This document shows positions 1-5,155 of a DNA stretch of 5,155 bases, piece by piece (positions within the stretch are counted from its first letter, which is position 1; every line of letters begins with the position of its first letter). A model generated the notes under the pieces. The model made no database searches. It was given only the letters and a program-made list of their open reading frames with translations, and was not told the origin of the DNA. This stretch comes from Candidatus Neoflavobacterium equi (lineage in GTDB: Bacteria; Bacteroidota; Bacteroidia; Flavobacteriales; Flavobacteriaceae): NCBI GenBank assembly GCA_018065745.1, contig JAGHSS010000281.1, forward strand, positions 1 to 5,155, read 5' to 3'. A program made the translations under genes and the position numbers.

Positions 1-157
1 GATAAATTTTTCACGCGCAGCCTCTTTTTTTTTTTCGGGGAGGTCTGGGGGATATCTTCACAATCTGAGGTGTTGGGGCAGGGGTGAGGCAAAAAAATAC
101 CGTTTATATCTTTTTGAGTTTGAGGGTTTAAAAAAAAATCTAAAATTTAGGTGTAAG
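1..157. other. Non-coding upstream spacer with G-skewed block
   Basis: I see no credible gene here. An 11-T run (25-35) is followed by a block at about 36-90 with four G runs (37-40, 47-51, 75-78, 81-84). This stands out against the AT-rich surroundings. A short A-rich stretch and a small palindrome, CTAAAATTTAG (140-150), follow. It could be the far end of the spacer behind an upstream gene or part of a dispersed intergenic repeat. No hairpin followed by a T run is clear enough to call a terminator. Confidence 0.5.
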
Positions 158-175
158 TTTTATTTGCAAATAAAA
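158..175. repeat. Perfect 18-bp palindrome
   Basis: TTTTATTTGCAAATAAAA is perfectly self-complementary, centred between 166 and 167. It covers the TTG (164-166) proposed as the -33 element of the first upstream promoter, so it could be an operator for a dimeric regulator. AT-rich palindromes also arise by chance. No second copy is present in the window. Confidence 0.45.
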
Positions 176-193
176 ATAATAATACGATATTTG
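164..193 (+). promoter_or_regulatory. Putative upstream promoter P1 of the tRNA-Glu/rpsT unit
   Basis: TTG (164-166) is followed after 19 bases by GATATTTG (186-193). That is one mismatch from the Bacteroidota -7 consensus TAnnTTTG, with a normal -33/-7 spacing. The downstream TTTGCA-N2-CGCAAT (190-203) matches the same motif at P2 exactly 101 bp later. A transcript starting near 200 would open with a hairpin at 199-217 (GC, one mismatch, ATCA pairing with TGAT, loop GGAAA). No gene lies between it and P2, so it most likely feeds the tRNA-Glu unit. Confidence 0.5.
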
Positions 194-264
194 CACTCGC
201 AATCAGGAAATGATCGCAGCCAAGTGGCGTAAGAAAAAAGAAATAAAATTTTTTACACAAACAC

Positions 265-294
265 TTGTAAGTTCTAAAAAATAATGTACTTTTG
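265..294 (+). promoter_or_regulatory. Promoter P2 of the tRNA-Glu/rpsT unit
   Basis: TTG (265-267), 19 bases, then TACTTTTG (287-294) is a full match to the Bacteroidota TTG / TAnnTTTG promoter with standard spacing. Transcription is expected to begin near 300-302, about 20 bases before the mature 5' end of tRNA-Glu. No terminator or other promoter is visible between here and rpsT. P2 therefore probably drives tRNA-Glu, the tRNA-like element and rpsT together. Confidence 0.75.
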
Positions 295-320
295 CAACCG
301 CAATAAAAAACAAAAGCTAA

Positions 321-392
321 GGCCCGTTCGTCTATCGGTTAGGACGCCAGGTTTTCATCCTGGTAAGAGGGGTTCGATTCCCCTACGGGCTA
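321..392 (+). tRNA. tRNA-Glu, anticodon UUC
   Basis: The full cloverleaf folds by eye. The acceptor stem is 321-327 with 385-391, closed by a G-U first pair, and the discriminator is A392. The D arm is 330-345 with GG in the loop. The anticodon arm is 347-363, a 5-bp CCAGG/CCTGG stem with loop TTTTCAT and anticodon TTC at 354-356. The T arm is 368-384 with loop TTCGATT and a 5-bp stem. CCA is not encoded, since CTA follows the discriminator, so the 3' end would be added enzymatically. The RNA decodes GAA/GAG. It lies just after promoter P2 and before the tRNA-like element and rpsT. Confidence 0.97.
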
Positions 393-433
393 CTAAATGC
401 GCGGTGAAATTTAACACTCTAGACGTGAACTGA

Positions 434-502
434 GGTCCGTTCGTTTAGGGTTAGGAAGTTGAGATTTTCTCAGCTACAGAGGTTCGACTCCTCTACGGAC
501 TA
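434..502 (+). pseudogene. tRNA-Glu-like sequence with abnormal anticodon and D arms (decayed or repurposed)
   Basis: This 69-base sequence aligns with the upstream tRNA-Glu. The acceptor stem (434-440 with 495-501) is complete and includes the same G-U first pair. The T arm (478-494, loop TTCGACT) is also complete. Stem differences from tRNA-Glu are compensated: C-G becomes U-A at 436/499, and a G-C pair becomes A-U at 480/492. The D arm is short and poorly paired (443-456 or 443-457). The anticodon arm pairs at 458-462 with 470-474, which leaves loop GATTTTC. There position 33 is A instead of U and position 37 is U instead of a purine. It can instead zip into a 7-bp stem with a 3-base loop. 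Unlike the first tRNA, it is followed by an encoded CCA (503-505). It is unlikely to decode normally. It may be a decayed tRNA-Glu duplicate, or a tRNA-like structure kept for RNA processing or as part of the rpsT leader. Confidence 0.7.
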
Positions 503-515
503 CCAAAAAAAATAG

Positions 516-533
516 TATTAAAGACACTTAATA
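516..533 (+). other. Small AU-only hairpin before rpsT
   Basis: TATTAA (516-521) and TTAATA (528-533) are perfectly complementary around the loop AGACAC. They lie 10 bases before the rpsT start, between the tRNA-like element and the coding region. The 6-bp stem contains only A-U pairs, so it would be weak in RNA. A role in S20 translation control is possible but unsupported. Confidence 0.25.
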
Positions 534-543
534 ACATTAGGAC

Positions 544-795
544 ATGGCAAATCACAAGTCAGCTTTAAAAAGAATCAGAAGCAACGAAAAAAGAAGAGTA
601 TTAAATAGATACCAACACAAAACAACTAGAAACGCGATCAAATCTATCCGTATCGCAACTGATAAAACAGATGCAGCAGCTAAATTAAGCGCAGTAGTTT
701 CTATGATTGACAAATTAGCTAAGAAAAACATCATCCACGCTAATAAAGCTTCAAACTTAAAATCTAAATTAACTAAACACGTTGCTGCTTTGTAG
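544..795 (+). CDS. rpsT: 30S ribosomal protein S20
   Basis: This 83-residue, very basic protein binds 16S rRNA in the body of the small subunit and takes part in early 30S assembly. The start MANHKSALKRIRSNEKRR and the later Arg/Lys-rich RNAIKSIR segment are typical of the S20 family. The length is close to the roughly 87 residues of E. coli S20, and a helical-bundle fold is expected. The ATG at 544 is the natural family start. There is no usable Shine-Dalgarno: the nearest AGGA is only one base away, while A-rich sequence precedes the start, as is usual in this phylum. It ends with tandem stops TAG TAA and is followed 20 bases later by a strong terminator. It is probably cotranscribed with tRNA-Glu from P2, because no promoter is visible between 392 and 544. 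Identification is firm. Confidence 0.98.
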   Translation: MANHKSALKRIRSNEKRRVLNRYQHKTTRNAIKSIRIATDKTDAAAKLSAVVSMIDKLAKKNIIHANKASNLKSKLTKHVAAL

Positions 796-815
796 TAACT
801 GTTTGATTACAATAT

Positions 816-844
816 AAAAGCTCTCCTTTTCGAGAGCTTTTTTT
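816..844 (+). terminator. Rho-independent terminator after rpsT
   Basis: The stem AAAAGCTCTC (816-825) pairs with GAGAGCTTTT (832-841) around a 6-base loop. The T run continues to 844. The six-pair GC-containing core and the T tract make this a strong terminator. It separates the tRNA-Glu/rpsT unit from typA. Confidence 0.93.
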
Positions 845-905
845 GTCATTTTTAAAAAACGTGCTCTTAACTCACTAATAGTGTAGATAGTTAGGAAATT
901 TTTAT

Positions 906-913
906 TAATTTTG
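906..913 (+). promoter_or_regulatory. -7 box of the typA promoter
   Basis: TAATTTTG (906-913) fully matches TAnnTTTG and is followed by CA, as at the prfA promoter. No clear TTG is found about 19 bases upstream, so the -33 element is weak or absent. Transcription would start near 920, giving a leader of only about 12 bases before the ATG at 932. Confidence 0.7.
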
Positions 914-931
914 CACTTTCAAATATTTTAT

Positions 932-2731
932 ATGACTTCAATTAGAAACATCGCTATTATTGCCCACGTTGACCACGGTAAAACAACGCTTGTGGATAAA
1001 ATTATGTATCACTGTCAATTGTTTAGAGAAAACGAAAACACAGGTGATTTAATTCTTGATAATAATGATATTGAGCGTGAAAGAGGGATTACTATTACTT
1101 CTAAAAACGTTTCTGTAGTGTACAAAGGTACCAAAATTAACATTATTGACACTCCAGGTCACGCTGACTTTGGTGGTGAAGTGGAACGTGTATTGAACAT
1201 GGCAGACGGGGTTTGTTTATTAGTCGATGCTTTTGAAGGACCAATGCCACAAACGCGTTTTGTATTGCAAAAAGCGATTGACTTAGGTTTAAAACCTTGT
1301 GTGGTAATCAACAAAGTAGATAAAGAAAACTGTACTCCAGAAGAAGTTCACGAAAAAGTTTTTGACTTGATGTTTGAACTTGGTGCTACTGAAGACCAGT
1401 TGGATTTCCCAGCGGTTTACGGTTCTGCTAAAAACAACTGGATGTCTTATGACTACAAAGATCAAACAGACAACCTTGAGCCTTTATTGGACATGGTTAT
1501 CGCTAACGTTCCTGAGCCTAAAGTGGACTTGGAAGGAACGCCTCAAATGTTGATCACTTCTTTGGATTACTCTTCTTTCACTGGACGTATCGCTATCGGT
1601 CGTTTACAACGTGGAGAATTAAAAGAAGGTATGTCAATCTCTTTGGTTAAACGCGACGGTAAAATCGTGAAATCTAAAATCAAAGAATTACACGTTTTTG
1701 AAGGTTTAGGACGTAGAAAAGTAGAATCTGTACAAGCAGGTGATATTTGTGCTGTTGTTGGTTTAGAAGGTTTTGATATTGGTGATACTATCGCTGATGC
1801 TGAAAACCCTGAAGCTTTACAAACAATCGCTATTGATGAGCCAACAATGAGTATGTTGTTCACCATCAATGACTCTCCATTCTTTGGTAAAGAAGGTAAA
1901 TTTGTGACGTCAAGACACATCAAAGACCGTTTGACTAAAGAATTAGAGAAAAACTTAGCATTGAGAGTTAATGAAACTGATTCTGCAGATAAATTCATGG
2001 TTTTTGGTCGTGGTGTATTGCACTTATCTGTTTTAATTGAAACAATGCGTCGTGAAGGATATGAATTACAAATTGGTCAGCCACAGGTAATCATCAAAGA
2101 AATTGATGGTGCTAAATGTGAGCCAATCGAGGAGTTGACTATTGACCTTCCAGAAAACCTTTCTGGTAGAGCAGTAGAATTTGTAACTTTGAGAAAAGGA
2201 GAAATGTTGTCAATGGAACCTAAAGGGGAACGTATGATCATCAAATTCAACATTCCATCTCGTGGAATCATCGGTTTGAGAAATCAATTGTTAACTGCAA
2301 CTGCAGGTGAAGCAATCATGTCACACCGTTTCATTGAGTACCAACCATACAAAGGTGAAATTCCTGGACGTTTGTCTGGATCTTTGATTTCTATGGAAAA
2401 TGGAAAAGCAATTCCTTACTCTATCGACAAATTACAAGACCGTGGTAAATTCTTCGTTGATCCAAATGAAGACATCTATGAAGGTCAGGTTATTGGTGAA
2501 AACTCTCGTGGAGATGACATGGTAGTTAACGTAACTAAAACCAAAAAATTGACAAACGTTCGTTCTTCTGGAAATGATGATAAAGCAAGAATTATTCCTG
2601 CAATCAAATTCTCATTAGAAGAGGCGTTAGAGTACATCCAAAAAGATGAATATGTAGAGGTTACTCCAAAATCAATCCGTTTGAGAAAAATTTACTTGAA
2701 CGAAAACGATAGAAAACGTAACAAAATCTAG
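932..2731 (+). CDS. typA: Ribosome-associated translational GTPase TypA/BipA
   Basis: This 599-residue GTPase belongs to the EF-G-like family that binds the 70S ribosome and, in studied bacteria, supports ribosome assembly and growth under cold or other stress. The GTP-binding motifs are all present: G1 AHVDHGKT (11-18), G2 ERERGITI (48-55), G3 DTPGH (73-77), G4 NKVD (127-130) and G5 GSA (164-166). They are followed by a beta-barrel domain at about 200-290, EF-G III/V-like domains at about 300-475, and the TypA-specific C-terminal domain with a basic end. E. coli BipA has 607 residues. The ATG at 932 ([17 protein letters not shown]) is chosen over an in-frame TTG at 911. That TTG belongs to the promoter -7 box and lies upstream of the expected transcript start. 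The gene has its own promoter and terminator and ends in TAG. The family assignment is certain. The exact physiological role in this organism is inferred from relatives. Confidence 0.98.
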   Translation: MTSIRNIAIIAHVDHGKTTLVDKIMYHCQLFRENENTGDLILDNNDIERERGITITSKNVSVVYKGTKINIIDTPGHADFGGEVERVLNMADGVCLLVDAFEGPMPQTRFVLQKAIDLGLKPCVVINKVDKENCTPEEVHEKVFDLMFELGATEDQLDFPAVYGSAKNNWMSYDYKDQTDNLEPLLDMVIANVPEPKVDLEGTPQMLITSLDYSSFTGRIAIGRLQRGELKEGMSISLVKRDGKIVKSKIKELHVFEGLGRRKVESVQAGDICAVVGLEGFDIGDTIADAENPEALQTIAIDEPTMSMLFTINDSPFFGKEGKFVTSRHIKDRLTKELEKNLALRVNETDSADKFMVFGRGVLHLSVLIETMRREGYELQIGQPQVIIKEIDGAKCEPIEELTIDLPENLSGRAVEFVTLRKGEMLSMEPKGERMIIKFNIPSRGIIGLRNQLLTATAGEAIMSHRFIEYQPYKGEIPGRLSGSLISMENGKAIPYSIDKLQDRGKFFVDPNEDIYEGQVIGENSRGDDMVVNVTKTKKLTNVRSSGNDDKARIIPAIKFSLEEALEYIQKDEYVEVTPKSIRLRKIYLNENDRKRNKI

Positions 2732-2749
2732 TCAAAATATACAGTGATT

Positions 2750-2780
2750 AAAAACCAGGACGCAAGTTCTGGTTTTTTTT
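2750..2780 (+). terminator. Rho-independent terminator after typA
   Basis: AAAAACCAGGA (2750-2760) pairs with TTCTGGTTTTT (2767-2777) around the loop CGCAAG, with one G-U pair, and the T run reaches 2780. It begins 18 bases after the typA stop and ends only 15 bases before the first intergenic repeat. Confidence 0.9.
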
Positions 2781-2795
2781 ATGCCTTTTTTTGGG

Positions 2796-2896
2796 GCGTT
2801 TCCCCGCCGCGCTTGCGCTTGTCAGGCGCCGTGTGTTCCGCTGTATCTTTTGGTCGGCAGGACCTCCCAAAAGGATGCCGCTCCACCCACTAACGC
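2796..2896 (+). repeat. Structured intergenic repeat, copy A
   Basis: This 101-base element starts GCGTT (2796-2800) and ends AACGC (2892-2896), giving short inverted ends. It shares three exact blocks with the inverted copy B: GTCAGGC (2821-2827), a 17-base block at 2837-2853, and an 18-base block at 2867-2884. The last two face each other as a hairpin: CTTTTGG (2847-2853) pairs with CCAAAAG (2867-2873), extended by AT/AT past a one-base bulge. The outer part (2801-2830) is GC-rich and differs from copy B. The GC content contrasts with the AT-rich genes on either side. It encodes no protein I can support and lies between the typA terminator and the prfA promoter. It looks like a non-autonomous palindromic or MITE-like repeat, and I see no target-site duplication. 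Confidence 0.8.
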
Positions 2897-2979
2897 AGTT
2901 CTACCAATATTAAAAACCGTTCCTGATTCACAGTTAACTACATTCATAATATTCTCTTTTTTTTTAGAAAAAAAATGAT

Positions 2980-2987
2980 TAATTTTG
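2980..2987 (+). promoter_or_regulatory. -7 box of the prfA promoter
   Basis: TAATTTTG (2980-2987) matches TAnnTTTG exactly, is identical to the typA box, and is likewise followed by CA. A T-rich tract (2957-2965) lies where the -33 region would be, but there is no clear TTG. Transcription should start near 2994, about 20 bases before the prfA start. Confidence 0.72.
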
Positions 2988-3014
2988 CAATCCAAATAAA
3001 GTTACTACACCATG

Positions 3015-4088
3015 ATGTTAGACAGACTTCAATATGTAAAACAACGTTTTGACGAAATTTCAGACTTGATCATCCAGCCTGATGTAATCGCTGATCAAAA
3101 ACGTTATGTACAGTTAAACAAAGAATATAAAGATTTGAAAGCGCTTGTTGAAAAGCGTGAAGAATATATCAACTTGGATGGCAACATTCAAGAAGCTAAT
3201 GAAATTATCGCTGACGGTTCTGACGCAGAGATGGTGGAAATGGCTAAAATGCAATTGGATGAAGCCAAAAAACGTTTGCCAGAATTAGAAGAAGAGATCA
3301 AGTTCTTATTGATCCCTAAAGATCCTGAGGATGCGAAAAACGTTATGGTGGAAATTCGTGCAGGTACGGGTGGAGATGAAGCATCTATCTTTGCTGGAGA
3401 CTTGTTCAGAATGTACACAAAATATTGCGAAGGCCGCGGGTGGAGAACTTCTGTGGTTGACGTGAGTGAAGGTACTTCTGGAGGTTACAAAGAGGTGATC
3501 TTTGAAGTAACTGGAGAAGACGTTTACGGAACTTTGAAATTTGAAGCTGGTGTGCACCGTGTGCAACGTGTACCTCAAACTGAAACTCAAGGACGTGTTC
3601 ACACGTCTGCTGCAACAGTTATGGTATTGCCAGAAGCTGAAGAATTTGACGTTCAAATTGATATGAATGACGTGAGAGTTGATTTCTTCTGTTCATCAGG
3701 TCCTGGTGGTCAGTCTGTAAATACAACAAAATCTGCAGTCCGTATGACGCACATTCCAACAGGTTTGGTTGCTCAGTGTCAGGATGAGAAATCTCAACAC
3801 AAAAACAAAGACAAAGCATTAACTGTTTTGCGTTCGCGTTTGTATGAAATGGAATTGGCTAAGAAACAAGAAGAAGACGCTAAAACGCGTGTGTCTCAAG
3901 TTTCTTCTGGAGACCGTTCTGCAAAAATTAGAACGTACAACTACCCTCAAGGTCGTGTGACAGATCACAGAATTGGTTTGACACTTTATGATTTGGACGG
4001 GGTGATGAATGGAAATATTCACAAAGTGATTGACGAGCTTCAGTTGGTTTCTAATACAGAGAAATTAAAAGAAAGCGACGTTTTCTAA
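3015..4088 (+). CDS. prfA: Peptide chain release factor 1 (RF1)
   Basis: RF1 recognises UAA and UAG in the ribosomal A site and triggers hydrolysis of peptidyl-tRNA. The protein has 357 residues (E. coli RF1 has 360). It shows an N-terminal helical domain rich in Lys/Glu (about 1-100), the conserved RAGTGGDEA segment, the codon-reading PxT motif as PQT (187-189, in [10 protein letters not shown]), and the catalytic GGQ (231-233, in [17 protein letters not shown]). PxT rather than SPF marks it as RF1, not RF2. The Gln of GGQ is the residue normally methylated by PrmC, whose gene is not in this window. Two adjacent ATGs (3012 and 3015) are possible starts. MLDRLQ at 3015 fits the family better, and the choice adds or removes one Met. 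It has its own -7 box and terminator, and an inverted pair of intergenic repeats brackets it. Confidence 0.98.
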   Translation: MLDRLQYVKQRFDEISDLIIQPDVIADQKRYVQLNKEYKDLKALVEKREEYINLDGNIQEANEIIADGSDAEMVEMAKMQLDEAKKRLPELEEEIKFLLIPKDPEDAKNVMVEIRAGTGGDEASIFAGDLFRMYTKYCEGRGWRTSVVDVSEGTSGGYKEVIFEVTGEDVYGTLKFEAGVHRVQRVPQTETQGRVHTSAATVMVLPEAEEFDVQIDMNDVRVDFFCSSGPGGQSVNTTKSAVRMTHIPTGLVAQCQDEKSQHKNKDKALTVLRSRLYEMELAKKQEEDAKTRVSQVSSGDRSAKIRTYNYPQGRVTDHRIGLTLYDLDGVMNGNIHKVIDELQLVSNTEKLKESDVF

Positions 4089-4095
4089 TATATAT

Positions 4096-4124
4096 AAAGC
4101 TGTCCTTCACGGACAGCTTTTTTT
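4096..4124 (+). terminator. Rho-independent terminator after prfA
   Basis: A perfect 10-bp stem, AAAGCTGTCC (4096-4105) with GGACAGCTTT (4111-4120), closes the loop TTCAC. The T run extends to 4124. It starts 7 bases after the prfA stop, and the unit should end here. Confidence 0.95.
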
Positions 4125-4166
4125 ATACCTCCCTTCCAAAGCCCAATGCCCTGGTAAATGACCCAG

Positions 4167-4272
4167 GCGTTAAGGATGGGAGCGGCATCCTTTTGGACGG
4201 CCCTGCCTCCAAAAGATACAGCGGACAGCCTGACGCTGTTGGTCCTTTTTTCAAGGACAAACAGGGGAACGC
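4167..4272 (-). repeat. Structured intergenic repeat, copy B (inverted relative to copy A)
   Basis: This 106-base element starts GCGTT (4167-4171) and ends AACGC (4268-4272). On the minus strand it carries the same blocks as copy A: 17 bases at 4209-4225, 18 bases at 4179-4196, and GTCAGGC at 4228-4234. The core hairpin pairs CTTTTGG (4190-4196) with CCAAAAG (4209-4215) and is flanked by direct copies of AGCGG (4181-4185 and 4220-4224). A second hairpin occupies 4236-4264: CTGTT pairs with AACAG, and GTCCTT with AAGGAC, with one mismatch between them. This second hairpin has no sequence match in copy A. A small stem CCTGG/CCAGG (4150-4154 with 4163-4167) abuts its left end. It lies between the prfA terminator and pyrF, and no protein is supported. 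Confidence 0.8.
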
Positions 4273-4287
4273 ACCAAGCAATTTTAC

Positions 4288-4295
4288 TATCTTTA
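4288..4295 (+). promoter_or_regulatory. Possible -7 box of the pyrF promoter
   Basis: TATCTTTA (4288-4295) differs from TAnnTTTG only at the last base. It lies 16 bases before the pyrF ATG, so the leader would be about 10 bases. The -33 position, about 19 bases upstream, falls inside the right end of repeat copy B and has no TTG. If the box is real, pyrF transcription starts from a promoter partly supplied or disrupted by the repeat. Confidence 0.4.
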
Positions 4296-4311
4296 CCAAC
4301 AACTATACAAC

Positions 4312-5133
4312 ATGACTACAACGTTTTTAACAGAGCAAATTCACTTGAAAAAATCCTTTCTTTGCATTGGTTTGGATGTGGATTTGACCAAAATTCCAGC
4401 GCATTTACTGGATGCTGAGGATCCGATTTTTGAGTTCAACAAAGCCATAATTGACGCAACACATGACTTGGCGGTCAGCTTCAAACCCAATACTGCTTTT
4501 TATGAAGCTTACGGAATTAAGGGCTGGATGGCTTTGGAGAAAACTGTGAATTATATCAATGCTAACTACCCAGAAATTTTTACAATTGCAGATGCAAAAC
4601 GTGGGGATATTGGGAACACATCTTCCATGTATGCCAAGGCATTTTTTGAAGATTTGGCTTTTGACAGCGTGACTGTAGCGCCATATATGGGCAAGGATTC
4701 TGTGGAACCGTTCTTGGAATTTGAGGATAAACATACCATACTTTTGGCATTGACATCCAATGTTGGAGCCTTTGATTTCCAGACCCAAAATGTGGACGGG
4801 GCAACCTTGTACCAAAAGGTTTTAGAAACGTCTCAAACGTGGAAAAATGCGTCTCAATTGATGTATGTCGTTGGGGCAACCAAGGCGTCATACTTTGGAG
4901 AAATTAGACAATGGGTGCCTGACAATTTCTTGTTAGTCCCTGGTGTAGGCGCACAAGGCGGAAATTTACAAGAAGTTTGCGCACAAGGATTAAACAAAAA
5001 TGTGGGGTTGTTAATCAATTCTTCACGTGGAATTATATATGCGGGAAATGGTGCAGATTTTGCAGTCCAAGCCCGTGCAGAAGCATTTAAATTACAAACA
5101 GAAATGGCGGCTATTTTAGCTGAGCGTTACTAA
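4312..5133 (+). CDS. pyrF: Orotidine 5'-phosphate decarboxylase
   Basis: This cytoplasmic enzyme removes CO2 from orotidine 5'-monophosphate to give UMP, the last step of de novo pyrimidine synthesis. The 273-residue TIM-barrel protein shows the beta-1 motif CIGLD (18-22), the substrate-contact Lys in SFKPN (K58), and the catalytic DxKxxD motif DAKRGD (D94, K96, D99). The phosphate-loop Arg appears near the end in [10 protein letters not shown] (R239). It is longer than E. coli PyrF (about 245 residues) and resembles the longer bacterial subgroup. The ATG at 4312 is chosen because [10 protein letters not shown] leads directly into the conserved [10 protein letters not shown], and no upstream extension would be expected beyond the repeat. 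No Shine-Dalgarno is seen. It sits alone behind repeat copy B. The window ends 22 bases after its TAA stop, too soon to show a terminator. Confidence 0.97.
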   Translation: MTTTFLTEQIHLKKSFLCIGLDVDLTKIPAHLLDAEDPIFEFNKAIIDATHDLAVSFKPNTAFYEAYGIKGWMALEKTVNYINANYPEIFTIADAKRGDIGNTSSMYAKAFFEDLAFDSVTVAPYMGKDSVEPFLEFEDKHTILLALTSNVGAFDFQTQNVDGATLYQKVLETSQTWKNASQLMYVVGATKASYFGEIRQWVPDNFLLVPGVGAQGGNLQEVCAQGLNKNVGLLINSSRGIIYAGNGADFAVQARAEAFKLQTEMAAILAERY

Positions 5134-5155
5134 ATTATACATATTATTATTTGGC

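Noticed and set aside
216..233. GCAGCCAAGTGGCGTAAG resembles the 5' end of a tRNA-Leu and sits at a similar distance after P1 as tRNA-Glu does after P2
   Set aside because: Only about ten bases match, and no D, anticodon or T arm follows. It is too short to call even a tRNA remnant.
465..469. Calling the second tRNA-like sequence a functional tRNA-Lys (TTT, 465-467) or tRNA-Glu (TTC, 467-469)
   Set aside because: The TTT reading puts A at position 33 and U at 37. The TTC reading leaves the anticodon stem unpaired. Neither gives a normal decoding arm.
2796..2896. Integron attC site, suggested by GCGTT/AACGC ends and a palindromic centre
   Set aside because: The required paired core sites (GTTRRRY / RYYYAAC with adjacent L boxes) are not properly present. 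No integrase or cassette array is visible, and both flanks are ordinary chromosomal genes.
2781..2978. 65-residue open frame on the + strand between typA and prfA
   Set aside because: It starts within two bases of the typA terminator T run and runs through repeat copy A. The translation is Cys/Pro-rich low complexity unlike its neighbours, and no promoter or family resemblance supports it.
4158..4418. 86-residue open frame on the + strand overlapping the start of pyrF
   Set aside because: Its first half is repeat copy B and its end lies in another frame of pyrF. It has no promoter and no recognisable protein features.
552..4891. Minus-strand open frames opposite rpsT, typA, prfA and pyrF
   Set aside because: Each lies inside a well-identified gene on the other strand and none shows a recognisable family motif. 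They are shadows of the coding genes.
5146..5153. Possible -7 box (ATTATTTG) for a gene beyond the window
   Set aside because: It misses the leading TA of TAnnTTTG and there is no downstream sequence to judge it.
1..5155. CRISPR array, defence island, transposase, phage or toxin-antitoxin genes
   Set aside because: No regularly spaced direct repeats and no such protein motifs were found. All clear genes are core housekeeping genes.

Overview
This window looks like housekeeping chromosome from a Flavobacterium-like member of the Bacteroidota. The DNA is AT-rich. The proteins read as Flavobacteriaceae versions of S20, TypA/BipA, RF1 and OMP decarboxylase. The genes lack convincing Shine-Dalgarno sequences and are preceded by the Bacteroidota-type -7 box TAnnTTTG. 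The genus is inferred from remembered family resemblance, because no search was run.

Layout. Positions 1-320 are non-coding: a G-skewed block, an AT-rich 18-bp palindrome, and two tandem promoters whose parts are all offset by exactly 101 bp. Then come a good tRNA-Glu(UUC) at 321-392, a second tRNA-Glu-like sequence at 434-502 with normal acceptor and T arms but an abnormal anticodon arm, and rpsT (544-795) with a strong terminator. The two RNAs and rpsT are probably one transcription unit. typA (932-2731) has its own -7 box and terminator. prfA (3015-4088) likewise has its own -7 box and terminator. pyrF (4312-5133) ends 22 bases before the window edge, and no terminator is seen after it. 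All four proteins are on the + strand, and the last three look monocistronic.

Two related, structured intergenic repeats of about 100 bp lie in opposite orientations on either side of prfA (2796-2896 and 4167-4272). Each sits between the terminator of one gene and the promoter of the next. They share near-identical core blocks and GCGTT/AACGC ends.

Functionally, the window is mostly translation: a glutamate tRNA, a small-subunit protein, a ribosome-associated GTPase and the release factor for UAA/UAG. The last step of UMP synthesis follows. No defence system, CRISPR array, transposase or other cargo cluster is visible. The unusual signals are the tRNA-like RNA next to rpsT, the inverted repeat pair, and the duplicated promoter.
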